A stretch of DNA of 64,000 nt from Pseudopithomyces maydicus. Lineage: Eukaryota > Ascomycota > Dothideomycetes > Pleosporales > Didymosphaeriaceae. The stretch lies in assembly GCA_026873275.1 (NCBI GenBank), contig JANTUC010000004.1, positions 1-64,000 of the forward strand, given 5' to 3'. Shown here one piece after another: positions 32,070 to 43,737 of the stretch (its first letter is position 1; each line of letters begins with the position of its first letter). The notes beneath the pieces are model-generated. The model worked only from the letters and a program-made list of their open reading frames with translations. It did no database searches and was not told the origin of the DNA. The position numbers and the translations under genes were made by a program.

Positions 32070-35000
32070 ATGAGCCCTTCGCCCAAGCCCGCGCCCGAGC
32101 ATACGCCGTCCGTGTCGAATCTCACCTACCTGCACAAGCACTCGCGCAACCCGACCCTGGACAGTCACCCGTCCCGAGGCCGCAACCAGGTGCGTCATGA
32201 GTTGGGAAGACGAGATAGAGATGGGGAGAGAGTCACCCGCATATACCCCACCGAAATGTGAGTTTCCGTCCGCTTGCGCCGCAACCAGCGACTGTCCGCA
32301 CCTTCCACATTCCAACGCACTTCACCCGCCTCTCCACTCCACCGTTTGTTTTGGACCAACACTCACCCTTCCCTTCACAGAGCAAAGCCACCGCCGACCA
32401 CGAAGCGCTTCTCGTCTGCGTCACCCACCGGCCCGCCGTATAATGCTACCACCTCCCCGCTGCTGTCGGCTCTGGGCGCCACCACCAAGTCTGCAGCTCA
32501 GTACACCAACGAGTGGACAAAGTCGCTGCCGTTCTTTGCGAACCACCCCTCTCCCAACAACGGAGGGATACCTATAAACGGCTCGCCGCCGCAGTTCCAC
32601 AACTCGCCCAACACCCGCGACGGCCTCTACGGACAGCCGGGCGTGTCTGCCTCTCCGCCCGTTACCCACATGAATCCTCGCAGCACCCCGAATCGATACA
32701 CGAGCTTCGGTGGGCGGCTCCAGGGCGAGTCGCCCGCGAGGGACCGCAGGGCATCCATGTTCTCCTACGGCGGACGGCCCAACTCTCAGCAGTTCGCTTC
32801 AAATCCGCCACTACCCCACCAGCCCCAGTCACACTTCTACAACTTGCCAGACTTTGACCTGGGTTTGAACAATGACTCTCAAGGTGGCATCACTGCGGGC
32901 GAAGAGAGCTACTTCTGCGGCTTTGATACACTTAGTATGGCGGGAGACGAAGCGTCTCGGACCGCCGAAAACGTCCTACTAGTGGGGTGTCAAGGTGGCA
33001 TCGAGTTGTTCAGAGTGGAGAAGGGTAAAATGGATGTACTGGGCCGACTGGAAGGATTGCGAGGAGCCGTCATTGGTGCAAAGATCCTTCCATGGACTTC
33101 TCGCGAAGATCCATTGTCTCCATTACGGCCCTTGGTAGCTCTCACTATCCACGGACCTGTCCTGGGTGACAGCAGAAGTAGTAGTGGGAGCGATGTTCCT
33201 TCTGTCCCCGATGACGGTTCGTCTGACGCTCCCAGTCGGTCTGATTCCCCAGGTCGAAATGACCCAGCCGCTCGCATAGCCAGCTATCAAACAACAGTTG
33301 AAGTTTACTCGCTCAAAGAGAAACGCAGGGTAGCCGTATTGTACCAGAGTCCTTTCGTCTCAGTTCCAGCATCCGTGGACAGTCCTGTGTTTCAACCGCC
33401 GCCGCCTGTCGGTGAATTTACCATCGATGCGAAGGGCAAATACGTCACCGTAGCCTCCGGTACCAGTGGTGAAGTTTTCATTTACGCGCCCTATACGTCC
33501 CCGCATGAAGACTACCCTGAGTCCTTCCGTTGCATAGGTAAAGTCTGGACGACTGTGCAACTTCGAGAACGTTCGAATCACTCAAGTGCTTCCAGTGCCG
33601 CCGACGGCAGCCATGAGGACCTATCTATAGAAACATACGGTGTGCCAGTGTACTCTCTATCGGAACGCTGGATGGCGTATTCCCATCCGGCATCCACCGC
33701 ACACTTTCCAGTGAACGGCATTCCCCTGGTATCACACCACCATGAACGGCCTGCTGGATTGGCCCACCACACAGTTCCACCGCAACCCTCTGTGAATTGC
33801 GTCGTCGATGCACCCGAAACAGCCAGCCTCATTAACCGCCTCACAAGGGAAGGAACACAGGTCGCTATAAAAGGTGCCAAATGGGCTGCCGAGCAGGGTT
33901 TCCGAGCGTACAAAAACTATATGGGTAAGGGAACACAGCCAAATGGGGCCAGTGGATATGCAACTGACCCCTCGCCGCAATATTTCCCACCCACACACGC
34001 CCATAGTCAAGGCGCACGGCTGGAAACTTCTGTTATTTGTATTCTTGATCTGCAGAAACTCAACGATGCCGAGGAAACAAAGAACAAGAACGCACTCAAC
34101 CCTATCGCCACTATATCTGCCGAGTTGGGCTGCAGTCATCTTTCCTTTTCGCCAGGCGGGCTGATGTTGATGACTATCAATAACAAGGGCGATTGCTGGG
34201 ACGTGTGGGATCTCAAGCGCATCAATTTCCGGCGAGCGCGCAAGACGACCCGAGAGCAGGCCGCTGGTCAGCATGTCCGCCAAGTTGCCCGGTTTACCCG
34301 CATGACCGTCTCTAATGTGGTAGATGTGATATGGTCAGCGCCGAGGATCGACAAAGTCGCCATTGTCACCGATAAAGGAACTGTCCACATGTATCTGATG
34401 CCTGCATCCGCGTTCCAATGGCCACCTCAGAGGCGTATCCGCAAAGCAAACAATCCAGCTGCGCTCAAGAACGACTCGGCAGAAGCTGGTCGTGGCAATG
34501 CTGTCAACTCTGCGATGCAAGCTTTCAATGGGACAGCGAAACCTTTCTTCAACGCAATCCGATCAGGCAACAACGCCAATGGGTCTCGTTTTACTTTTAA
34601 GAACCTTGGTATGACACCAGCTGCAGGAGCCAAATCTGGAAAGGCAGTAGCTGCTGGAGTAGGCAAACAGATCAACACCATCCGACATGCTGGCGACAAT
34701 AAGCTGACAATTCCTGCTTGCCCAAGCGGCGTAAAGTCCCATTCAGTTCGATGGCTTACAGGCAAAGGACGAGGACATCTTGCTCTTGTATCAGGCGGAG
34801 TGCTGCAAATCTACCGAGTGCAAATGCGCCCTGCAACCGGCAAGGGAAAGTCGGCAAACGAAACTTCCATCTCCAAGAAGAAAGCCTCAGAATTCACCCT
34901 CCCCCTATCCGCGCCACAGTGTTTGCGCCCTCCATCGAAGCCCAGCTGTACTCCCAGCCAGACGACGAGGACAACGCGCACGACCTGGACGGCGAGTGGT

Positions 35001-35576
35001 TCCCTCGGGCCCTCCCTGCCCGAAAAGGAACACGCGGTAAGTCGCAGCATACAACCACATTCGGACTAAACACTGATAACGTCGCACAGGCACATCCGCA
35101 AAACCAGCACCCCTCAGCTTCTCCGAAATAGAAACAAACCCCCCATACCAGCCCTTCTACACCGACCGCCGCGTCACAAGCTTCGTCTTCGCCACCCTGC
35201 CCCAAGACACCCACGTCAGCACCAGCACCAGCACCAGCGAGTTCCACCCCCAGAGCTCGCCTCCAACCTGCACCACGAGCACGCAGACGCAGATACCCCC
35301 TGGCTCTTCGGCGACCCCGTACAAGCAACGCGCATCTCGTCGCCCGTCGCGCAGACGTACGACTCGGGCGACGAGGACGCAATCGCGGGCGTCGCCGCGC
35401 GCTTCGAGAATAAGCTGGTACGGCGCGAGGGTGAGGAGGACGTCGAGCAGGTTGTGGTGACGACGAGGCGGCGGCGGACGAGGAGGGAAGGTGGGGGCGG
35501 CGGGGACGCGGACGAGGAAGAGGGGTTTTTCGAGGATGACTGTGAGGTGCTGGATTTTGCGGAGGATAGGGTGTGA
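32070..35576 (+). CDS. Large WD40-type propeller protein with BCAS3-like C-terminal region
   Basis: Exon 1 32070-32257, intron 123 bp (GTGAGT..CTTCACAG), exon 2 32381-35036, intron 53 bp (GTAAGT..GCACAG), exon 3 35090-35576. The start follows an in-frame stop directly upstream. After a Pro/Ser-rich N-terminus, blade-like strands appear: ENVLLVGCQGGIELFRVEKG, EVYSLKEKRRVAVLYQSP, KYVTVASGTSGEVFIYAPY, CSHLSFSPGGLMLMTINNKG and IDKVAIVTDKGTVHMYLMP. This pattern fits fungal BCAS3-domain proteins; the animal homologue works with PHAF1 at the forming autophagosome. The frame shifts at C5 34901-34905 and C5 35247-35251. Adding one base at each gives 1110 residues with an acidic C-terminus. Family call moderately sure; autophagy role inferred. 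Confidence 0.75.
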
Positions 35577-36151
35577 TGGGGTGGGATGTCTGTCTGTCTA
35601 CCTGTCTGTGTGAAGGGCGTGGGGGTGATGTTCTTGGTTGGTCGCTTGGAAGTGCTCGCTCACTCACTTGCTCGTTCGCTACAAGGAGAGACACAATCGC
35701 GTCCTTGGATTCCGTTCGGTGTATAGATTTGAAAGTGCATGCAGCATGGTTGGTTCGTTGGTTCGTCGGTACGTATGGAAGGGAGCATGGAGGCGCTTCG
35801 GTTCATGGTACGGGGTTGGGTTACAGACCTACCTACCGTACTTGGCTTTGCTTTACTTTGCGTGCATATTGGGATTGGGATTGGGATACCTCGGCCTCGT
35901 TGTGTTTTGTATATAGAGGGGTCGCGAATAACAATTGTAAATGCTCACATGGTCTGTTTTGAGACGGTGATTGGATACTCGTTAGTTTCACTCAGCAGCT
36001 AGAGCAGCCATGTTGGTAGGTTGGTTTCTTTCAAAGAAACGGTGCATCCATTTACGAAGAACAAAATCTTAATTCTGATTAAAAGCTCATACTAGATAGA
36101 GAGCACAACATCGTACCCGCACATGCGAAGCACGTATGTATGTATGTATAT
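35577..36151. other. 3' intergenic of convergent genes
   Basis: Short convergent spacer. Contains a TATG microsatellite at about 36130-36150 and no gene. Confidence 0.5.
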
Positions 36152-37134
36152 CTAGCCCCTTCTACGGGTGGTGGGCGCGGGGCTCTTCCCCTTGCCCGCG
36201 GCCGTCTTTGCATAGCTGGGGGAGCCCTTGACCGTCGAGTCGGAGCTGGGTCCCTTGCCGGCGGCGACGTATCCCTTGTTCAGCTTCTTGCTCTCCGTCT
36301 TCTTGGAGGCCGGGCTGTTCCAGTACAGCATCATCTGCAGCGCGAGGATGGCGTTGAGCACGAAGCCCGCGATGAAGTTGTACAGGATGAGCGGGTCGGG
36401 GACTTCCTGGAGGGTGGTGAAGATGCGCGAGAGGGAGCCGAGGAGGTAGTTGATGACCTATCATGTCACACGCGTTAGTCCACTTGCACGACCTAGAGAG
36501 AAGAAAGGATGGGCCAGAAAAAGAAACTCACAGCGAAAGCGCTCAACTGCCCCGTCCCGCCCTGCTGGTACACGGTCCAGATCTGAGGCAACTTGCTCGC
36601 TACGCTCAGCAGTCCCGCGCCCGCCTGGAGATACCCCAACATCTTCACATCGACGATATCCTCCCTCGCAAGCGCCATCCCCACCGCCACCAATCCCGCA
36701 ACCCACGCGCCCACACTGCCCACGCCCCTCCCCCCAAACTTCAACACCAACCCCGCAATCACCACATTCTGCACCAGGATGAGCGCCGTCTCCCCGTACG
36801 TGCTAAACGGGAACCCGTGCCGCACGTTATACGCGAGGCTAATCAGGTAGCTGCCGCTCTCGAGCAGGTACGCAAGGAAGGAGATGCCGTCAGCAGACTG
36901 AGCGTTGAGGATCTTGAGGAGCTGCGGGATCTTGACGACGGAGGACGCGGCGATGATGCCGATGCCGAGGCCTTTGCTGATCGCGAGCTTGACGCATTCG
37001 GGGGAGGCGAAGGGGTCGATGTCCACGATGAGGGTTTTGTAGCAGAGGGGCCCGAGGAGGGAGCGTCCGGTTTCGACGATGGGGGCTGGGAGGGAGTGCG
37101 TGAGGGGTTGGAGGGCGGAGCGGATGGAATCCAT
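36152..37134 (-). CDS. MPDU1: Mannose-P-dolichol utilisation defect 1 (MPDU1)-like PQ-loop membrane protein
   Basis: Exon 1 37134-36532 and exon 2 36457-36152 joined across a 74-bp intron (GTGAGT..GATAG) give 302 residues. Two PQ-loop motifs are visible, KIPQLLKIL (Pro70-Gln71) and KLPQIWTVYQ (Pro183-Gln184), each at the start of a triple-helix bundle, with hydrophobic segments between. The cysteine-containing N-terminal part and the NAQSADGISFLAYLLE segment are typical of MPDU1/Lec35. The C-terminus is Lys/Ser/Arg-rich (PTTRRRG). In animals the protein is an ER membrane factor needed for use of dolichol-phosphate mannose and glucose in N-glycan and GPI assembly. An upstream open stretch (to 37323) precedes the first in-frame ATG and is unlikely to be translated. 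Confidence 0.85.
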
Positions 37135-37602
37135 GATTGAAATGGATGGGGTGGGAGGAGAAGGGGTGGTGAGGAGGGGTGGTGGTGAGGCTGACCGACG
37201 GGGTGAGGTTGGACGGATTATAATTTTGGGGAGGGCTCCGAGTGTGACGCAAGGCTTGGCGGGCGGGCGAGGGCGAGGGTCTTCACGTGCAGGGTTGGGA
37301 GAGCCCTGGAGCCATGGAGCCATGGGGTTCCCGCGACCTGGGTATGCGGTTCGCGCGTTCTTTTCGTTTGGTCTAGTTTGAGAGTGCTATTTTTATTTTC
37401 TGAATTGTTGCAGGGTGGCTAGGTGTGTAATTTAGCCGTGTATAATATGATAAGTCGCATGGGACTGATGTCTACGTAAAAAAATGTACGCTACGGTACA
37501 TATGTGCTCCCGTTGTGTATTTCCTCCTCCAAATTTGGGTATCTTTTTCCTCGTTAATCAGCGACAATAATTTTTTTAAAAGAGAAAAAAATGTTTCAGC
37601 CG
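37135..37602. other. Intergenic
   Basis: Promoter side of the MPDU1-like gene followed by the 3' region of the MFS gene. Poly-A and poly-T runs occur at 37480-37590. No gene. Confidence 0.5.
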
Positions 37603-39419
37603 TTAATCGTGCGAAGTCATGATTTCACTGGCGAATTTGCTCCTCCGTCGAATCTTGGGTCCGTAGAAAACAAGCACCCATGGTACGATGGTGAGAAGAG
37701 TACCGATACCACCTAACAAGCTCGATGCACCACCAAAGCCGAGCTTGTCGTACATTTGCCTCGTCACAAGAGGGAACGCGCCTCCAAGCATGTTCCTGCA
37801 GAAGCTCTGAGCTGCGAGTGCTGAGCTTGCATACCGGTGATACGTATCAGCTAGATAGTTAAAGGTCGACAGGTAGATGCTGAAGATACCGATGGTAGCA
37901 ATAGTGATGGCGATAGCTGGAGCAATCCAGTGTACACTCGAGAAACTCGTCCAGCCGAACATGAACAACCCAATGGGCATACATGCGCTCTCGATGCACG
38001 CGAAGTACAGCCGACCCTCTGGCGAGGAGACCATTTTGCCGTACCTTTTGGCGATCCTCTCTTGATATATCGAGATGATGGTTGCGAGTATGGCGCCTAC
38101 ACACATTGCCGCGAACACGGCGTTCGCCTGCTGCAGCGAGAAGCCATGGTTTCGCTGGAAGACCAGTGGGATGGCAGCGAGTGTGAGATAGAGAACGGCC
38201 CACGAGAACGCAACCCACAGACTGAAGAAGAAGACAACAGGTTCAGTGAAGAGCAGGCGAAAGGGGCGGAAGAGAGAGACGCGAATCATGGAAAGCAACG
38301 ATCCGCGTTGTTCGTCCTCGCGCACTTTCCAGCGGATGCGTTGAGGAATGACTCCCTCTTTACCAGACGGACAGGGCATGTTCACATTATAGTAGCCTGC
38401 TGCTTCGCGCTCAGCATACCACTTGTTCAGTGTCTTAGCTTTCCGGGACAGCAGCACACTGCCACGAGTTTCTTTGAAGGTGGCACAGATGAGCGCGACA
38501 ACCAGTGCGTTGAGCATAGCCTGCATGTAGAAGATCCAGCGCCAGGACGTATTCTGCGCAATGAAGCCGCACACCAGCGGACCCCAGCCCGTGCCGAAGA
38601 GAGCGCCCCCGGAAAAGAGTGCCATGGGTGTGTTCCGATCTTCGGTGTGGTAAATGTCCGAGACTACGCCGCCGACCATGGTGGAGAAGGTCGAGCCGCC
38701 TACACCCGTGAAAAACCGAACAACGAGCATGCCCGCATAGGACTGTGTGAGGCCAGTGCACAGCTGGCAAATCACGAACAGTATACCGGAGGCGATGAAG
38801 ACGGGGCGACGGCCGTAAATTTCAGAGTACGGGGCTAGAATCATGGGCGCTACGGCGAAGCCTGGTCGATGTTAGAAAACATGCATACTTTTGATATTAA
38901 AGGATGCAGTGTAGATGGAAGCTTACCAGATGTGAATGTCGTTATGCCTACGTACGCCGCGACGTTGCTTACGTTCCACTCATCAGTCATTTGAGCAACG
39001 CCTGGGGAGTACGATCCAGCCGAGAAGGCGGTCAACGCCGTGATTATGCACGCGATGTAAATTGTCATATTCTTCCTCGTATCAGGCCAGTCGAACGGTG
39101 AAGTGTATTTTTTCAAATCCGGCACCTCTGGGGGCGGTTGCTGGCCTGGTCGTGTCGGGCATGTTGATGTCGGATGCGGGAGTTCGGTCGCATATGTTAG
39201 ATAATGCCAGACAATCTCCCCGGGACCTTCCTCTTCGCTATCCGGAGCCTCTTCACTGTCGTTCTCGTCGTCGAATTTCTCGTCGAAATCTGGTGTGGTC
39301 GCGAATGTGGGGTCGGCTGGATACTGATGGGATACACCCGTGGGAGCATCGCTTATTCCCGAAGCACGAAGACGCAACTGTTCTGGCGACGGAGGAAGCT
39401 CGATCTCTGGATCTGCCAT
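37603..39419 (-). CDS. MFS transporter, DHA1 drug/polyamine:H+ antiporter type
   Basis: Exon 1 39419-38927 and exon 2 38861-37603 with a 65-bp intron (GTAAGC..GACCAG) encode 583 residues. A long acidic cytosolic N-terminus (about 115 residues) precedes twelve predicted membrane segments. Motif A is visible as YSEIYGRRPVF after TM2. Other family landmarks are FTGVGGSTFSTMVGGVVSDI, SWRWIFYMQAMLNALV and the large central loop with LSRKAKTLNKWYAE. Close in style to fungal Tpo1/Flu1-like plasma-membrane exporters of polyamines, azoles or other toxic compounds; the substrate cannot be deduced. Single gene, not in a cluster. Confidence 0.9.
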
Positions 39420-40969
39420 GGCTCAAACGATACATATATGCTGGGCTACGTTGCAAGCCCGGGAAATGGATTTTGAGGTGTGACCGGGTGCGGGCAGGGT
39501 GAAGAGAAGGTCGGAGACCGGGTGGAGACACAGAAGATATGAAGTTACATCGTGACGAGACTCACGGGCGGGTAGATTTGGATCTAGAGTCCCGATAGCT
39601 TCGCGATTAAGCAAGCAAGCGCATTGGCATTGCTTTTGGGGATTAAAGCCGGGCATAGCGTTGGTGGACGCGGGAATACGGCCAACAGCAAACAATCCGG
39701 CATATGGGCCGGGTATTAGATTGCTGACAGTTTTTGCTGGAAACACTAGAGCTTACGCTTGATAAAGTGTAATTACGAAGCACGGTGGTCGGTAAAAGGT
39801 GGGGTAGCTTGGGACGCTGCTCCACAAGAGCAATAGAAGATGGTGGTAGGTTTGGAGATGAGTCGGACGAAGCGTGAGGAATGGTGACGCATCCCACCGA
39901 GGCATGTTGTCATTGGACATTGGCGTTCGCATCTCTTGGAGCGGCTACCCGTGTTCAACTAGACACACCAATGAATTTTGAGCTGTCTGGGGTACATATG
40001 TATGTCAATGCGCGTACACCCGCCGCAAAGCACAGTACGCATTGTCACCGAAGCTATTCACTCGTAGCAACTAGGGCCAGGCTCGGGAATACAGGCATCT
40101 ACCGGTACGGTAGTAGGATAGGGCGTTTCCCACGTGTCTTCAAGCTACTTCGTAGGGGATCCATAAGACCTTTGCTAGAACAGGGATGGTGTGCCATCGG
40201 ATATGTTCTGGTGGCCCCGGCGGGACTGTTCTTGGCGATACATATGTAGCTCCGAATATAGGGACCTTGGACAGATGTACCGGTAGTGGGGCGGGGGAGA
40301 AATGACGTGCGATGGTATGAGGGCCAGAACATGGATGCTGAACTCAGCATCTGTCAATACGACCCCAGATCATAGGCGCTGTATGTATTAGGATGTTGAG
40401 CTTCCATGGTATAGGTAACGCTGGTTCTGTAGTAGATGCATGAGGGAAATATGCGTCATAGGCAGAAAATGCAATATAGACACGACATCTGGAGCTCTGC
40501 TGATGGCACCGACAAGACACCAAGGTCGGCGAGGAAGATTGCAATATGCCTCGAGGGACGCGGCAATGATCGTGTTCGTCAATATGCTCCGTTACCGCCT
40601 TGCAACCGCTTTGATGATTGGCCTAAACGCGTCCCAGTGGCGTGCCATGGAGGCAGAAAACATAGGTGAGGATTGCGTGCTTTTGCACAAGAACGCTATA
40701 CCATATGCGATAGCTACGAGCACAGTTAGTGCCCCAGATGGTATACCTACAAGAGGGGTCCAGCATTCCAGCGTTTCCCACTTGTTCACTCCAGACAGTA
40801 TACAGTGACTGCCTCCGCACACCGTAAACCATCCTTGCCCCCTAAACACCCATCCATCCCCAATTTACCCAAGGTGAGCCGCCCACTGCCCAGTGGTCTA
40901 CTGGACCTATTACCCCGCTATACCCCTCATCACGCCCGGGCGGCTGGACTGACGCGCGCCTCAGACACA
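39420..40969. other. Divergent intergenic region
   Basis: About 1.5 kb between the MFS gene (-) and the peroxiredoxin gene (+). Short frames on both strands without motifs. Likely contains both promoters. Confidence 0.5.
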
Positions 40970-41801
40970 ATGGCCAACGAAGAGCGCCAGCAGCCTCTGC
41001 GCCTCGGCTCCATCGCGCCCAACTTCAAGGCGGAGACCACAAAGGGTCCCATCGACTTCCACGAGTTCATTGGCGACAACTGGGTCGTCCTCTTCTCCCA
41101 CCCCGAAGACTACACCCCCGTCTGCACCACCGAGCTCGGCGCTTTCGCGAAGCTCGAGCCTGAGTTCACCAAGCGTGGTGTCAAGCTCATTGGTCTCTCC
41201 GCCAACACTATTGACAGCCATGAGGGCTGGATCAAGGACATTGATGAGATCAGCGGCAGCAAGCTGAACTTCCCCATCATCGGTGACAAGGAGCGCAAGG
41301 TCGCCTACGCCTATGATATGTTGGACTACCAGGACACAACCGTATGTTCGCTCCGAGTTTCCTCTCCCTTTCGCATTGAGCATAAAGAAAGCCATATCAG
41401 TTGTGGTGTTGTGTCTGCTACGCCGCCCCGCTGATGCCCCTCGACGCCCCACCGCATGAAACACAGGACTAACAATCATCTAGAACGTTGACTCCAAGGG
41501 CATTGCTTTCACAATCCGATCAGTTTTCATCATTGACCCGAAGAAGACTATCCGTCTGATCCTTTCTTACCCCGCTTCCACTGGCCGCAACACTGCTGAG
41601 GTCCTCCGCGTCGTCGACTCGCTCCAAACTGGCGACAAGCACCGCATTACCACACCCATTAACTGGGTTCCGGGAGATCAAGTTATTGTGCATCCTTCCG
41701 TAAGCAACGATGAGGCAAAAACTCTCTTCCCAGAGTTCCGCATAGTGAAGCCCTACCTTCGATTCACTCCTCTGCCCAAGGAGAAGACGACAGCAGCATG
41801 A
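40970..41801 (+). CDS. prx1: 1-Cys peroxiredoxin (Prx6/Prx1 type)
   Basis: Exon 1 40970-41341 and exon 2 41484-41801 with a 142-bp intron (GTATGT..CATCTAG) encode 229 residues. The active site is SHPEDYTPVCTTELG with peroxidatic Cys52 and the Thr/Pro of the PxxxT/SxxC motif. DSHEGWIKDI, FPIIGDKERKVAYAYDMLD and INWVPGDQVIVHPSVS are typical of the Prx6 subfamily, which lacks a resolving cysteine; no second conserved Cys is seen. It reduces H2O2 and organic peroxides using thioredoxin or glutathione. I chose the ATG at 40970 because the domain starts 9 residues later; the open frame continues upstream to 40805 but has no ATG, so no mitochondrial presequence is evident. Confidence 0.93.
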
Positions 41802-43737
41802 GGGAACTAGCGAGTGAGGCGCTTGATAAGCGCCGCGGAAATTCGATAGCACGGCTTTAGGAACGGACTGGGGTAAGATGTTTATGCTTCTAGAACATTA
41901 AAGGATGCCTGGAGGCTTGTCCGTGCTGGTTTCGCTACGGCGGCCACACTATAGGGCTGGACCAAACACAGCGCATTAAATTCAAGTAAAGTAGACAAAT
42001 GGATGATACCAACCCGATTATTTTGTTTATTTTTATTATTTTTTTACCAAGTCTCGCTTGTGCAAGAGTTGTAATCAGCGCATGCAGTGACAGCCAGCAA
42101 GGGCACTCTCATTTGCCCAACTCCCGCGCGCGCCATGGCAGCTGTCCGTGCGCGTTGACATCCCAGGTTCCCAGGAGAGCGGCGCAGGTTATAACCTCTG
42201 CAGTCGACGGAGCTGTGTGACGCTTCTGCATCCTGCTACCCATCGCCGGGACCGATTTCTTGTCCTTCTGTTGCTTGTCCACACGTTTGTGCCGTGCCCC
42301 TGCTCCCCGCGCCAGCTACCCCGTCCAGCCAACAGCGCCAGAGAGAGCAGGCTGAACTGTCTCGCGTGCGCAGCCGGCACACCGTCCAGCTCCTCCTCAC
42401 CTTGCTTCTATTCTCGTCCCAGCTGCCGCGTCTGACCCCGACTGACGACGCACCTCGCCCACTCTTTGTCCGTGTCGCGTCCTTACATTCCTCGGACCTT
42501 CCAGCAGCCCTGCCGAGCCCTGCCGCTAGGCCGCTTTCGTTCTAGCTCACCAAGAACCTTTACGCCCAAACGACTGCTGCCTTTCTCCACACCGTCGGCA
42601 GCTGCAGTACCGCTCCCAACGCTCTCTGCACTCTCTTCGCCTCGGATCCGTCCGTCTCTGCCCGCTGTGCGTGGCGCGCCCAACGTAAGATTGTGTACTC
42701 TCCTTCGCATTTCACGACCCCTCCATCACCTCGCTCTGAAGCACGTGTCACGGCCATCTGCCACTACCCACCGCCCATCTCGACCCATCGCGTGCACAGG
42801 CAGATGTGAATGCGACTAGCCACATGTATCAGTCTCCCTTGGAACTCCTTCAGCGCACACTGAGTCCTGTCCCACGAGTGTGTGCAGATGCAGCCGCGGT
42901 ACCATGTCGGTGCTACAATACACTCGCACTGCATCTGTATCATGTGTATCCCTTCCTAAACCGCACACATGGCTTGGGAGCCCACGCCTGCAAAGGGCCA
43001 TCGTCTGCAGCTGGGATGCAAAGCGGCCGTTGAAAATGACAACTCGTCCCCTTTCGAATCCTCCGCTTCTCTTTTGGTCTTCTCCGAGTTTCATAACTGA
43101 CCATGCTTCCTTTAGGAGTGGTAGCCAATCCATCGCTTCTCGCCGGTCCTGCGGGTGACGGGTCGTTTGTTTGGAAAAAGCCAAATTTTCTGAAGCTCAA
43201 ACGTGCTTTGTCGAACCAGAGGACACGATCCCGCGAGCCTGCAAGTTCCCACCTGCGTGCTCAATCAGAGGTGCTTTTTGACTCCCTCCAACCTGCCATG
43301 CCAAACGCTAATCATGCGGTATCTAGGTAGTCTCGCCTGGCCTCACTAGGATCTTGCCCGACCCTGTTCATGTTGAGCGTCCTTGTGCTGTCGTCACCCA
43401 CTCCTCCTGTTCAATCAAACCTAGACCCAAGCACGTTCCCATCCTCATCCCGCATTATGTTCCGAGTGTAGCACCTGATAGTCCCTGTACATCTTGCGGG
43501 CTCAGCTCATCACGTACCTCTACGGTTTTATCTAGTCGTCACCCAAGTCTTTCGAGTTTTCCTCTGCCTCGTAGCTCTGTTGGCGACTCTTCTAGCATCA
43601 GGTCACGGCATGTGGAGATCGTGATACCGGACTGGGCTTTACCTATTCAAAGATTTTCTACTTCACCTATCACCCTTCCTTTTGATTTGGATATCAAATC
43701 ACCTGCAGCACCTCCCTGGGCGTTCAGTCCGGCCAGG
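41802..43737 (+). promoter_or_regulatory. Long 5' region of the kelch-BTB gene
   Basis: About 1.9 kb with C/T-rich tracts, no convincing gene. The reading frame of the downstream gene is open without ATG back to 43354 and beyond a stop, so this part is probably leader. Upstream exons cannot be excluded. CT-rich stretches at 42240-42800 look like a fungal promoter or leader. Confidence 0.4.

Noticed and set aside
32274..32380. Upstream extension of the WD40 frame
   Set aside because: It is intron sequence: GTGAGT at 32258 and CTTCACAG at 32380 join an ATG exon in the right phase.
40805..40969. N-terminal extension of the peroxiredoxin as a mitochondrial presequence
   Set aside because: The extension has no ATG before 40970 and starts only with GTG.
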